A DNA stretch of 64,000 nucleotides from Zoogloeaceae bacterium (GCA_024235675.1 JACKLZ010000003.1:496001-560000); one strand, 5' to 3'. Positions 8,401-17,443 are shown, numbered from the stretch's first letter. A program made the numbers and translations. The notes: generated from the sequence alone by a model not told the origin.

Positions 8401-10191
8401 ATGAGTCAATACACCCCGCCGCTGCGCGATATGCAGTTTGTGCTTCACGAAGTGCTGCAGGTCGAACAGGCGTTCAAGGCCATGCCGGCACATGCCGAGC
8501 TGGACGCTGACACCATCAACGCAGTGCTCGAAGAGGGCGGCAAGTTCGCGTCCGAGGTGTTGTTCCCGCTCAACCGCGAGGGCGACGAGGTCGGCTGCAC
8601 GCTGGACCCGCAGACCCATGCCGTGACCACGCCGCCGGGTTTTGCCGACGCCTATCGCCAGTTCGTGGCCGGTGGTTGGGCCGCGCTGTCCTGCGACCCC
8701 GACTACGGCGGCCAGGGCCTGCCCGTGACGCTGAATCAGGCGATCTACGAGATGCTCAACAGCGCCAACCAGTCCTGGACCATGTATCCGGGTCTGACCC
8801 ACGGCGCCTACGATGCCCTGCATGCGCACGGCACCCCCGAGCAGAAGGCCACCTACCTGCCCAAGCTCACCAGCGGTGAGTGGACCGGCACCATGTGCCT
8901 GACCGAGCCGCACGCCGGCACCGATCTGGGTCTGCTGCGCAGCAAGGCCGAGCCGCAGGGCGACGGTACCTACCGCATTACCGGCGAGAAGATCTTCATC
9001 TCCTCCGGCGAGCACGACATGGCCGAGAACATCCTCCATCTCGTGCTCGCGCGCCTGCCCGACGCACCGATCGGCAGCCGCGGCATCTCGCTGTTCATCG
9101 TGCCCAAGTTCCATGTGAACGCCGACGGCAGTGTGGGCGAGCGCAACGGCATCTACTGCGGCGCCATCGAGCACAAGATGGGCATCCACGGTAATTCCAC
9201 CTGCCAGATGGTGCTCGACGGCGCCGTCGGCTCCCTGGTCGGCGAGCCCCACAAGGGCCTCGCCGCGATGTTTGTGATGATGAATTCCGCCCGCCTCGGC
9301 GTCGGCATGCAGTCGCTCGGCCTGACCGAAGTGGCCTACCAGAACGCCGCCGCCTACGCCAAGGACCGCACCCAGAGTCGTGCGCTGTCCGGCGCCAAGG
9401 CCAAGGACAAAGCCGCCGATCCGATCATCGTCCACCCCGACGTGCGCAAGATGCTGCTCACCGCCCGCGCCTACGCCGAAGGCGGTCGTGCGCTGGGCAT
9501 GTACATCGCGCTGCTGATCGACCGCGAGCAAAACACCGATGATGCCGACGAGCGTCGCGACGCCGGCCAGACCATCGCCCTGCTCACGCCCATCGTCAAA
9601 GCCTTCCTCACCGACAACGGCTGGCTCGCCACCTCGCACTGCATGCAGGTCTTCGGCGGCCATGGCTTCATCCGCGAATGGGGCATGGAGCAGTACGTAC
9701 GCGACAACCGCATCAACATGATCTACGAGGGCACCAACACCATCCAGTCGCTCGACCTGCTCGGGCGCAAGGTGCTGGGCGACCAGGGCGCGCAGTTGAA
9801 GAAGTTCGGCGCCGAGATCCAGCAGTTCGCCATGGCCAACATGAGCGACGCGCGCATGCAGGAGTTCCTGCTGCCGCTGGCGGATCTGGGTGAAAAGGTC
9901 AACAAGCTCACCGCCGAAGTCGGCATGAAAGCCATGAGCAACCCCGAAGAAGTCGGCGCCGCCGCAGTCGATTACCTGCGCGTGGTCGGCCACCTCGTGT
10001 TTGCCTACCTGTGGGCGCGCATGGCCCGCGTGGCGCTCGACAAGGCGGACGGCGGCGATCGTTTCTACGCCGCCAAGCTGGTCACCGCGCGCTTCTACTT
10101 TGCCAAGCTGCTGCCCGAGACGGCATCGCTGATCCGCACGGCGTGCGCCGGGGTGGAACCCTTGATGGCGATGGAAGAAGACTGGTTCTGA
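8401..10191 (+). CDS. Acyl-CoA dehydrogenase (about 600-residue type)
   Basis: FAD-dependent acyl-CoA dehydrogenase of 596 residues that introduces the 2,3 double bond in acyl-CoA and passes electrons to ETF. It has the long bacterial architecture with an extra N-terminal helix region and a C-terminal extension after the core. The family motif MCLTEPHAGTDLG is in the middle domain and the catalytic Glu is residue 443 (IYEGTNTIQSLDLLGRK). The ATG at 8401 follows GAGGAG. It stands alone between two terminator-like hairpins with its own candidate operator, so it is probably a separate unit of the same fatty-acid regulon. Confidence 0.93.
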   Translation: MSQYTPPLRDMQFVLHEVLQVEQAFKAMPAHAELDADTINAVLEEGGKFASEVLFPLNREGDEVGCTLDPQTHAVTTPPGFADAYRQFVAGGWAALSCDPDYGGQGLPVTLNQAIYEMLNSANQSWTMYPGLTHGAYDALHAHGTPEQKATYLPKLTSGEWTGTMCLTEPHAGTDLGLLRSKAEPQGDGTYRITGEKIFISSGEHDMAENILHLVLARLPDAPIGSRGISLFIVPKFHVNADGSVGERNGIYCGAIEHKMGIHGNSTCQMVLDGAVGSLVGEPHKGLAAMFVMMNSARLGVGMQSLGLTEVAYQNAAAYAKDRTQSRALSGAKAKDKAADPIIVHPDVRKMLLTARAYAEGGRALGMYIALLIDREQNTDDADERRDAGQTIALLTPIVKAFLTDNGWLATSHCMQVFGGHGFIREWGMEQYVRDNRINMIYEGTNTIQSLDLLGRKVLGDQGAQLKKFGAEIQQFAMANMSDARMQEFLLPLADLGEKVNKLTAEVGMKAMSNPEEVGAAAVDYLRVVGHLVFAYLWARMARVALDKADGGDRFYAAKLVTARFYFAKLLPETASLIRTACAGVEPLMAMEEDWF

Positions 10192-10215
10192 TCGCCTGCG
10201 TGAATTGAGCCAAGG

Positions 10216-10244
10216 CCAAGGGCCCGCGATGCGCGGGCCCTTGG
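10216..10244. terminator. Bidirectional hairpin between convergent genes
   Basis: A 12-bp stem (CCAAGGGCCCGC with GCGGGCCCTTGG) has a 5-base loop and no T-run. It lies in the 56-base gap between the acyl-CoA dehydrogenase and the convergent TIR gene. Confidence 0.55.
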
Positions 10245-10247
10245 CAT

Positions 10248-11513
10248 TCAGCGGGCCCGAACCAAAAAGCGGAGGCTGTTGGCGTAGCGGCCGTAGTCGT
10301 TGCTGGTGACGCCGTTGCGTGCGCTGCCGACGTAGAGGTCGCGCCCGGCTTCGCGATACACGGTGATGACGCCGCCGTCACGTTGCACCGCGCCGGCGTG
10401 GGCGGCGGCGCTGCACAGGTTCGAGTCTCCGGTGTAAGCGTCGGTGCCCCACACGGTGCCCGCGCCCACGGCCTCGGCGCTGCAGCGGCAGGTGTAGGGG
10501 GTGGGCAGCTCGAGGTTGATCGACAGGCGCTGCGGGCAGAGCTCGGGGCCGTCGGCGGGCGGGGCGGCGCCCTGAAAGCTGAGGCTTTGGCGATAGACGC
10601 CGTAGTCGTTGGAGGTGACGCCGTTGCGGGCGGTACCGATGTAGATGTCTCGCCCCGGCGCTTCGAGTGCGGTGATCTCGCCGCCTTCGCGGCCGACCAC
10701 GCCGGCATGGGCTGCCGCGGCGCACAGCGCCGAGTCGCGGGTGTAGACGTCGGTGCCCCACACGGTGCCGTCTCGCACCGCGTCGCGGCTGCACTGGCAG
10801 CTGAAGGGCAAGGGCAGGTCGGGGTTGATGGACAGGCGCTGCGGGCAGGGCCCTGCGCTGGCGACGGGGGCCGTGTTCACCGGTGTCGCTGGCGTCACGG
10901 CCGGCGCGGGCAAAGCCGGCGGCGGTGTCGCAGCTGCGGGTGAAGTCGGCGATGGCGGTGTCGGCACGGGCGTTGGTACGGGGGTCGCAGTCGGCGTGTC
11001 GCCATTGCGGCTGAACCACCAGCTCACACCACCGATCAGCGTCAGGGCCGCCAGGCCGATAAAGGCGCGGGAGATATAGCGCTGCAGGACGGGCGCCGGG
11101 GCGGCAGGTGCGCTGGCCCGCTCGCCGCGAATCACGGCGGCCAGACGTTGCCAGTGTGCATCGCGCGGGGTGTCCCAGGCGTCGATCCAGTGGGCGGACG
11201 ATACAAACAGCTCCAGCGCCTTCGACGGGGTGACGTTTTCGAGGCGCACCGGAAAGATCGGCTTGCCCTTGCTGACGGCACGTTCTGCTTCGCGCCGCAC
11301 GAAGCCCGAGTCGTTGGCCTCGTGCGATAGCAGCAGCACGAACACGCGGCTGTTGGCGATGCCGTCGAGAATCTCCGAGGCGTAGTCGTGGCCGGGGGTG
11401 ACGTCGCGCGGCGCGATCCAGCAGGGGACACCGTGCGCTTCGAGCGCGGCACACACCTCCGCGGCGCGCGCGGCGTCTTCGGAGGCGTGGCTGATGAATG
11501 CCGTTTTGCCCAA
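10248..11513 (-). CDS. TIR domain - transmembrane helix - two LCCL domains protein
   Basis: Receptor-like protein of 421 residues of unknown function. An N-terminal TIR_2-like domain covers residues 1-130: FISHASEDA at the first strand, WIAPRDVTPG at the BB-loop position, and Glu75 (VRREAERA) where bacterial TIR NADases usually carry the catalytic Glu. A single membrane helix spans about residues 148-167, followed by a Pro/Thr/Ala-rich linker (170-220). Two similar LCCL domains follow (about 223-314 and 326-417), each with four Cys, the motif VWGTDxYTxDSxLC and GxARNGVTSNDYG. The topology should place TIR inside and LCCL outside the cytoplasmic membrane. The gene is isolated on the minus strand amid fatty-acid genes. 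A signalling or defence role is a guess from the TIR domain. Confidence 0.85.
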   Translation of the reverse strand: MGKTAFISHASEDAARAAEVCAALEAHGVPCWIAPRDVTPGHDYASEILDGIANSRVFVLLLSHEANDSGFVRREAERAVSKGKPIFPVRLENVTPSKALELFVSSAHWIDAWDTPRDAHWQRLAAVIRGERASAPAAPAPVLQRYISRAFIGLAALTLIGGVSWWFSRNGDTPTATPVPTPVPTPPSPTSPAAATPPPALPAPAVTPATPVNTAPVASAGPCPQRLSINPDLPLPFSCQCSRDAVRDGTVWGTDVYTRDSALCAAAAHAGVVGREGGEITALEAPGRDIYIGTARNGVTSNDYGVYRQSLSFQGAAPPADGPELCPQRLSINLELPTPYTCRCSAEAVGAGTVWGTDAYTGDSNLCSAAAHAGAVQRDGGVITVYREAGRDLYVGSARNGVTSNDYGRYANSLRFLVRAR

Positions 11514-11620
11514 GGCGATACCCCCAACTGGCCGTCCTGCGGTGGCATGCGGACCCGGTCGGGCCCGCGTCTATGCCATCAAACTAAGCATAGGCGGTCG
11601 CGGGGGACTTTCAATGACGC

Positions 11621-12442
11621 TCAGTCGTCAAATTGCGGTGCCTGGCGGGTCTGCATGGCCTGCGCGGCCAGTTGCATGTCGCGGGTGAGCAGGGCGCTGG
11701 CGTTCCAGTTGGCGACGAAACGCAAGCCGTCCTCGATGCTGTGGTCGCGGCCGTAGTCCATGACCGCTTTGGTGCCGCGAACGGCGAGCGGTGATTTGGC
11801 GGCGATGGCGCGGGCGATCTTTTCGACGCCGGCCGACAAGGCCTCGGGGGTGTCGAATGCGCGATTGACCAGGCCCAGCTGGGCGGCTTCGGCGGCGCCG
11901 AATTCGCGCCCGGTCAAGGCCAGTTCGCGGGCAACGCCGTCGGGAATCAGGCGGGGCAGGCGCTGCAGGGTGCCGACGTCGGCGGCCATGGCCATGTCGA
12001 TTTCACGCACCGAAAAGCGTGCCTCGGCGCTGGCGTAGCGCATGTCGCAGGCGGTGATGATGTCCACTCCGCCGCCGATGCAGGCGCCCTGAATGGCAGC
12101 AATCACCGGTTTGCGGCAGCGGGCAATGGCGCTCACGCAGTCCTGCAAGTCGAGGATCAGTTGGCGCAATTTCTCTTGGGCACGCGCCGGATCGGTGTGG
12201 CGGATGCGCTCGGGGAGGCCGGCCAGCAAGGCGAGATCGATGCCGGCGCAGAAGTGCTTGCCTTCGCCCGCCAGAATGATCACACGCACGGCATCGGTGT
12301 CGTCCGCCCACTGGAAGGCGCGTCGCAGGGTGTCCCACAGTTCGGCATTCAGGGCATTGGCGCACTCCGGGCGGTTGAAGGCAATGCGCGCAATGCCGCT
12401 TTCTACCGACAGGGAGAGCTTGGGGAAGTCTGGTGTTGTCAT
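11621..12442 (-). CDS. Delta(3,5)-delta(2,4)-dienoyl-CoA isomerase (crotonase family)
   Basis: Crotonase-fold enzyme of 273 residues. The stretch GGGVDIITACDMRY followed by REIDMAMAADVGTLQRLP is the signature of mammalian ECH1. The acid residues Asp127, Glu147 and Asp155 show the same spacing as rat Asp176, Glu196 and Asp204. This supports isomerisation of 3,5-dienoyl-CoA to 2,4-dienoyl-CoA, needed to degrade unsaturated fatty acids with odd-position double bonds. The ATG at 12442 gives the family length; the frame is open upstream. No clear Shine-Dalgarno sequence precedes it, and a perfect palindrome sits only 2 bases before the start codon, so the leader is probably very short. It likely belongs to the same regulon as the other beta-oxidation genes. 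Confidence 0.88.
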   Translation of the reverse strand: MTTPDFPKLSLSVESGIARIAFNRPECANALNAELWDTLRRAFQWADDTDAVRVIILAGEGKHFCAGIDLALLAGLPERIRHTDPARAQEKLRQLILDLQDCVSAIARCRKPVIAAIQGACIGGGVDIITACDMRYASAEARFSVREIDMAMAADVGTLQRLPRLIPDGVARELALTGREFGAAEAAQLGLVNRAFDTPEALSAGVEKIARAIAAKSPLAVRGTKAVMDYGRDHSIEDGLRFVANWNASALLTRDMQLAAQAMQTRQAPQFDD

Positions 12443-12444
12443 AA

Positions 12445-12460
12445 TCAAACGGCCGTTTGA
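12445..12460. promoter_or_regulatory. Candidate TetR-type operator 3 (perfect palindrome)
   Basis: TCAAACGGCCGTTTGA is a perfect 16-bp palindrome. On the minus strand the hexamer TTCAAT immediately precedes it, in the same position as TAGAAT before operator 1, so it would overlap the transcription start of the dienoyl-CoA isomerase gene. Confidence 0.65.
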
Positions 12461-12636
12461 ATTGAAAGGTGCATGGTACCGGATTTGGCCCTGTTGTGGC
12501 TTGCCTGTACATCGCGAAACGCGATGCGCTCGGGTGGTCAACTGGCGGCTGATGCTGCGCTGGAGCTGGATCAAGATTTATTGTGGCGTGCCGTAAACGC
12601 CGTCAATCTCCCAGGCACGTTCTTGCTCATTTCTCA

Positions 12637-15600
12637 ATGCTGAATCCAAACTGGCTCAAGCACGCCATCCTGCTGTTTCTGGCCTATTCGGTGACAGGGG
12701 TGTTGTCGCTTCAAATGGCCATTGCCCCTGGCTATGTGGCGCCACTGTTTCCGCCCGCCGGTATCGCTTTGGCGGGCGTGCTGCTCTATGGCTTGCGCAT
12801 GCTGCCGGCGATCTGGCTGGGTTCGCTGGCGGTCAATATCGTGGCCTTGTGGCAAGCGGGTTTGCCCGCGCCGGGCACTGTGGCGCCATTTTTTGTGGCC
12901 GGCGGTGCAGTGTTGCAAGCGGTGGCCGGTGCGGCGCTGGCGAGGCGCTGGACGGGGTACCCGATCGTGCTCGACCGCGCCCGGCCGATCATGGCTTTTC
13001 TGTTTTTGGCGGGGCCGATCAGTTGCTTGATCAACGCCAGCGTCGGTGTGGGGGTGTTGGCGCTGACCGGCGCGTTGCCGATGGAAGAGGCGGCGTTCAG
13101 CTGGTGGAACTGGTGGGCTGGCGACTCGCTCGGCGTGCTCATCTGTGTGCCGCTGATTTTCGTGATGCTGGGGCGTCCGAAAGACGCCTGGGCGCCTCGT
13201 AGGCGCGTGGTCGCGCCGCCCATGTGTTTCGCCTTGCTGATGATGGCGCTGGTGATTTTCCAGGTTGGCAGTTGGGAGAAGCAGCGTCTGGACGATGAGT
13301 TCCAGCGTGATGCCAATACCTTGATGGAGCGCATCTTTACGCGGGCCAAAGACCACCTCGATGCCTTGCAGGCACTGGAGCGCATGGCGACCGTGCAGCG
13401 CGGCGCCGATTCGCAGTCCTTCCGTGTGTTCAGCGAGCCGTGGTTCGCGCGCTACCAGGGATTGCGGACAATGGGCTGGGCGCCGAGCGTGACCGAGGCG
13501 GAGCGCCCGGCCTTCATGCAGCGTACGCGTGCCGAGCTGGGTGAGGACTTTGCCATGTTTGAGCGCGACGCGGACGGACACGCCCTGGCCGTCCAGCCGG
13601 CGCCGCGCTACTACCCGATCGTGTATGCCGAGCCTGATGCGCTCAACCGGGCGGTGATCGGACTCAATCCGCTGAGCTTCGCGCCGGCGCGGGTAGCCAT
13701 TGAGCAGGCCGAGCAGACCGGTTTGCCCGTGGCGACGTCGCCGATCCGGCTGCAGCAGGAGCCGGGCGATCAGCGCGGTGTGGTCATCTACCAACCGGTG
13801 TTTGACACCGAGGCCGGGCGGAATCCGCCAAAGCGCCTGGGCATGGCCTATGTCGCCTTGCGTCTGGGGGACACGGTGGATGCCGCGCTCGATCGCCGTC
13901 TGTCTCCCAATTTGCGCCTGTGCATGTCGGATCTGGATCCGATACGCGGGCCCTTGCGCTTGTACGGGCCGGCGGGATGCGAGCGGGATCTGAGCGCCGC
14001 GGACGGCTTGAACCTGGCGGACAATTTCAGTTTTGCCAGCCGTAGCTGGGATGTGCGTGTATCGGCATTGCCCGGCTACGCGTCGGCGCAGCGCGGTTGG
14101 GTGGTCTGGATTGCGTTGGTGACCAATCTGTTGGCGGTCGGCATGCTGGGTGCGTTTTTGCTGCTGACCAGTGCTCACACGCTCCAGATTGAGGGGCTGG
14201 TCAGCAGGCGGACCACCCAGCTGGCGGCCACCAGTGAGCGCCTGCGCGAGCAGCAGGTGGCCTTGGCCCGCGCGCAGGCGATCGCGCAGCTGGGGAGTTG
14301 GGAGATGGACGGGGCGGAGGGGCTGCATTGCTCCGACGAGTTGTGTCGTCTGCTCGGCGTCAGCGCCGATGCGACGACCGATCTGGCCGCGATGCTGGCC
14401 TGCGTGTCCGAGAATGATCGGCCGCATCTGGCTGAAGCGATCGAGCGCCTGCGCCATGCGGTCGGCTCGATCGCCCTGGACGCACGATTTTGCGGTGAGG
14501 CAGAGAGTGAGCGTATCGGCCACTTTCAGATCGAAAGTGTGGCATTGCCGAGTGGCGATCTGCGGGTGCGTGGCACTGTGCAGGACGTGACGCTGGCGCG
14601 CGAGTCCGAGGCGCACATCCAGTATCTGGCCCATTACGACGGGCTGACCCAGTTGCCCAACCGCGGCCTGTGGATGCGCAACACGGCGCAGGCGCTCAGT
14701 AGCGCCGAGCGCTATGGCGACCAACTGGCGGTACTGTTTCTCGACCTCGACCAGTTCAAGACGGTCAATGATTCGCTGGGTCACCCGGTGGGCGATCAAT
14801 TGCTCCGGGCCGTCGCGGTTCGCTTGAAGGGCAGTCTGCGCGAAGAGGATTTTCTGGCGCGTCTGGGGGGCGACGAGTTCGTGGTGCTGGTGCCCCGTCT
14901 TCGCCAGCCCGAAGATGCCGCCGCCGTGGCGCGTAAAATCACTTCTGCGCTGGTGTCGCCTTTTTCGATTGAGGGGCACGAGCTGGTGGTGTCATCCAGC
15001 ATCGGGATTGCGCTCTACCCGCAGGACGCGCGTGATGTCGACACTTTGCTCAAGCAAGCCGATCTGGCCATGTATGGCGCCAAGGATGCGGGGCGAAACA
15101 CCTACCGTTTTTTTGAAGATCGCATGAACGCGCAGGCCTATCAGCGCCTGACGCTCGAAACCGCCCTGCGACGGGCCATCGAGCGTGACGAACTGGCGCT
15201 GCACTATCAGCCCCAGATGGGTGTGCCCGAAGCGCGCGTGGTCGGCTGTGAGGCCTTGCTGCGCTGGACCAGCCGTGAGCTGGGCGCGGTGCCGCCGCAG
15301 CGCTTCATCCCGGTGGCCGAAACCTCTGGCCTGATTCTGCCGATTGGTGACTGGGTGCTGCGCGAGGCCTGTCGTCAGCAGCGGCAATGGGCGAGCGAAG
15401 GGCGGCCCGACGTACGCGTGGCCATCAACATCTCGGCCATTCAGTTCCGTCATGCCGGGTTTGAAACGCGGCTCAAGGACATTCTCGACGAGACCGGCGC
15501 CGATCCGGCCCTGATCGAGCTCGAGATCACCGAAAGCGCGCTGATGCAGGCCGGCAGCGACATCGTCGACCGACTGTGGGGCTTGCGCGACATGGGCTTC

Positions 15601-15933
15601 ACGCTGGCGCTCGACGACTTCGGCACGGGCTACTCCAGCCTCGCCTACCTCAAGCGCTTTCCGATCCACCGGCTCAAGATCGACCGTTCCTTCGTCAAGG
15701 ACCTGCCCGATGACGCCGAAGACCGCGCCATCGCCAGCGCTACCATGTCGCTGGCGCGCGACCTGGGCATGGCGGTGGTCGCCGAGGGGGTTGAAACCGC
15801 CGCACAGCGCGATTTCCTCGTCGCTGGCGGTTGCCGCATTCTGCAGGGCTACTTCTACGGCAAGCCGGTGCCGGCGACGGTGTTTGCCGAGACCTGGCTC
15901 AGCGCCGATGCCGCAGGGCCCAAAAGTGTCTGA
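12637..15933 (+). CDS. MASE1-CHASE-PAS-GGDEF-EAL membrane sensor (cyclic-di-GMP metabolism)
   Basis: Membrane sensor of about 1098 residues that makes and/or breaks cyclic di-GMP. In order: a MASE1 multi-helix membrane domain (about 12-200), a periplasmic CHASE domain (about 225-410), a membrane helix (about 486-512), a PAS-like segment (about 530-655), a GGDEF domain with intact GGDEF (744-748), and an EAL domain with intact EAL (872-874) and DDFGTGYSS near 993. Both catalytic signatures look complete, so either activity is possible. The ATG at 12637 is preferred over an upstream GTG at 12583; neither has a clear ribosome binding site. The 3' end overlaps the convergent rhomboid gene by 35 bases. 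Confidence 0.9.
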   Translation: MLNPNWLKHAILLFLAYSVTGVLSLQMAIAPGYVAPLFPPAGIALAGVLLYGLRMLPAIWLGSLAVNIVALWQAGLPAPGTVAPFFVAGGAVLQAVAGAALARRWTGYPIVLDRARPIMAFLFLAGPISCLINASVGVGVLALTGALPMEEAAFSWWNWWAGDSLGVLICVPLIFVMLGRPKDAWAPRRRVVAPPMCFALLMMALVIFQVGSWEKQRLDDEFQRDANTLMERIFTRAKDHLDALQALERMATVQRGADSQSFRVFSEPWFARYQGLRTMGWAPSVTEAERPAFMQRTRAELGEDFAMFERDADGHALAVQPAPRYYPIVYAEPDALNRAVIGLNPLSFAPARVAIEQAEQTGLPVATSPIRLQQEPGDQRGVVIYQPVFDTEAGRNPPKRLGMAYVALRLGDTVDAALDRRLSPNLRLCMSDLDPIRGPLRLYGPAGCERDLSAADGLNLADNFSFASRSWDVRVSALPGYASAQRGWVVWIALVTNLLAVGMLGAFLLLTSAHTLQIEGLVSRRTTQLAATSERLREQQVALARAQAIAQLGSWEMDGAEGLHCSDELCRLLGVSADATTDLAAMLACVSENDRPHLAEAIERLRHAVGSIALDARFCGEAESERIGHFQIESVALPSGDLRVRGTVQDVTLARESEAHIQYLAHYDGLTQLPNRGLWMRNTAQALSSAERYGDQLAVLFLDLDQFKTVNDSLGHPVGDQLLRAVAVRLKGSLREEDFLARLGGDEFVVLVPRLRQPEDAAAVARKITSALVSPFSIEGHELVVSSSIGIALYPQDARDVDTLLKQADLAMYGAKDAGRNTYRFFEDRMNAQAYQRLTLETALRRAIERDELALHYQPQMGVPEARVVGCEALLRWTSRELGAVPPQRFIPVAETSGLILPIGDWVLREACRQQRQWASEGRPDVRVAINISAIQFRHAGFETRLKDILDETGADPALIELEITESALMQAGSDIVDRLWGLRDMGFTLALDDFGTGYSSLAYLKRFPIHRLKIDRSFVKDLPDDAEDRAIASATMSLARDLGMAVVAEGVETAAQRDFLVAGGCRILQGYFYGKPVPATVFAETWLSADAAGPKSV

Positions 15934-16480
15934 GCATCAAGCCCGCGCCGAGCATGCCGCCCAGGTGCGCAAAATGGGCCACGCCGGTCTGCAGGCCGGT
16001 CACGCCCAGAAAGAGTTCGAGCGCGCCGTAGAGCGCCACAAATAGCGCCGCCGGCATCGGAATGGGCGGAATCAGCAGCACCACGCGGCGCTTCGGAAAC
16101 AGCACGCCATACGTCAGCAAGAGCCCGAACACGCCGGCCGACGCGCCGATGACCGGCGCCTGCGCACCCAGCAGTACGCCGACTGCCACCTGCGTCAGCG
16201 CGCCACTGATCACGCCGGCAAACCACAGCATGGCGTAGCGACGCGCGCCAAACACCCGCTCCAGCTCGCTGCCGAACATATACACCGCGAACATGTTGAA
16301 GAAGATGTGGCCCACGCCGCCGTGCAGAAAGCTGTAGGTCACCAGCTGCCAGGGCGCGGTGAGCACAATGCCCAGATTCGGCCACAGTGCGAAGGGCGCC
16401 AGATAGGCCATGCCGCCGCTCATTTGCAGCAGAAAGATCAGGGCGGTACTGATGATCAGTGCGCGGGTGACCGGGGGCAT
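15899..16480 (-). CDS. Rhomboid-family intramembrane serine protease
   Basis: Six-helix membrane protease of 193 residues. The catalytic Ser is residue 114 in GASAGVFG, and the catalytic His is probably residue 172 in HFAHLGGMLGAG. The N-terminal cytoplasmic domain of GlpG is absent, as in many short bacterial rhomboids. Helix 2 carries the usual HGGVGHIFFNM motif. The substrate is unknown. Its 3' end overlaps the end of the convergent GGDEF-EAL gene, so transcription of either one yields antisense RNA to the other. Confidence 0.93.
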   Translation of the reverse strand: MPPVTRALIISTALIFLLQMSGGMAYLAPFALWPNLGIVLTAPWQLVTYSFLHGGVGHIFFNMFAVYMFGSELERVFGARRYAMLWFAGVISGALTQVAVGVLLGAQAPVIGASAGVFGLLLTYGVLFPKRRVVLLIPPIPMPAALFVALYGALELFLGVTGLQTGVAHFAHLGGMLGAGLMLRHFWALRHRR

Positions 16481-16642
16481 ACGGTGGATTCCTCCGAGAA
16501 GTCCTTGTTCTGACTGAGGACGGGCGCCGCGGGTTCAAACGCCGGGGCCGCGCCTCGGCTGCGTGAGACCAAAAGGCGCAGTATAGTTGGGGCGACGAGG
16601 CGCCGCTGCGCCTCATCTACTCGATTCTGCCAAGGAACCCGC

Positions 16643-17443
16643 ATGGCCAACACTGCCACACTCGATGTCGCCGACGGCGTCGCAACGTTGACCCTCAACC
16701 GTCCGGAGGCGCTCAACGCCTTGTCGCTGGAGATGATGGAGGATCTGGCCGAGGCGACCCGCGCGCTCAAGGCGCGCACCGACGTTGAAGTGGTGGTGGT
16801 GACGGGCGCGGGCGCACATTTCATGGCCGGTGGCGATCTGAATGACTTCGCCCGCCAGCTCGGGCAAACCCCGCAGGCGCGGCTGGCTACCTTCAAGGCC
16901 ATGATCGAGCACCATATCAACCCGACCGTCGAGACCCTGCAGTCCCTGCATCAACCGGTGATCGCCAAGGTGCGCGGCGCCTGCGCCGGCTTTGGCCTGT
17001 CGCTGATGCTCGGCTGCGATCTGGTGGTGGCCGCCGACGACGCGGTGTTCACCACCGCCTACGCTGCCATTGGCTTGTCGGCCGATGGCGGCATGTCCTA
17101 CTTCCTGCCGCGCATCCTTGGTCGGCGCAAGGCGCTCGAGTTGCTGATGTTGTCGGATCGCTTCAAGGCTGATGAGGCCTTGCAGCTCGGGCTGGTCAGC
17201 CGGGTAGTACCCGCCGATGAGCTGGACGCCTCGGTCGATACGCTGGTGGCCCGCCTCAAGGCCGGCCCGCGTCACAGCTATGGTGAGTTCAAACGCCTGG
17301 TGAATTCGAGCTTCGATAATCAGATCGAAGCCCAGCTGCAAAGCGAGGCCGAAGCCTTTGCGCGGTGCAGCGCCACCGGCGATTTTGCCGAGGGCGTGAC
17401 CGCGTTTCTGGACAAGCGCAAGCCCGGCTTCAAGGGCAAGTAA
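16643..17443 (+). CDS. Enoyl-CoA hydratase/isomerase family protein
   Basis: Crotonase-family protein of 266 residues. The N-terminal strand motif ATLTLNRPEALNALS and the oxyanion motif (MAGGDL, then GACAGFGLSLMLGCDLVVA) are present. The stretch GLSADGGMSYFLPRILG resembles the PaaG-like subgroup, which has an Asp where classical hydratases have Glu, so isomerase activity is as likely as hydration. The ATG at 16643 follows AAGGAA. It is convergent with argO, with no gap between the stops. It has no candidate operator of the fatty-acid type, so membership in that regulon is doubtful. Confidence 0.85.
   Translation: MANTATLDVADGVATLTLNRPEALNALSLEMMEDLAEATRALKARTDVEVVVVTGAGAHFMAGGDLNDFARQLGQTPQARLATFKAMIEHHINPTVETLQSLHQPVIAKVRGACAGFGLSLMLGCDLVVAADDAVFTTAYAAIGLSADGGMSYFLPRILGRRKALELLMLSDRFKADEALQLGLVSRVVPADELDASVDTLVARLKAGPRHSYGEFKRLVNSSFDNQIEAQLQSEAEAFARCSATGDFAEGVTAFLDKRKPGFKGK

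Noticed and set aside
12634..14979. A 781-codon open frame on the minus strand opposite the GGDEF-EAL gene
   Set aside because: Low-complexity Arg/Gln/His-rich translation and complete overlap with a well-defined multidomain gene; it is a codon-bias shadow.
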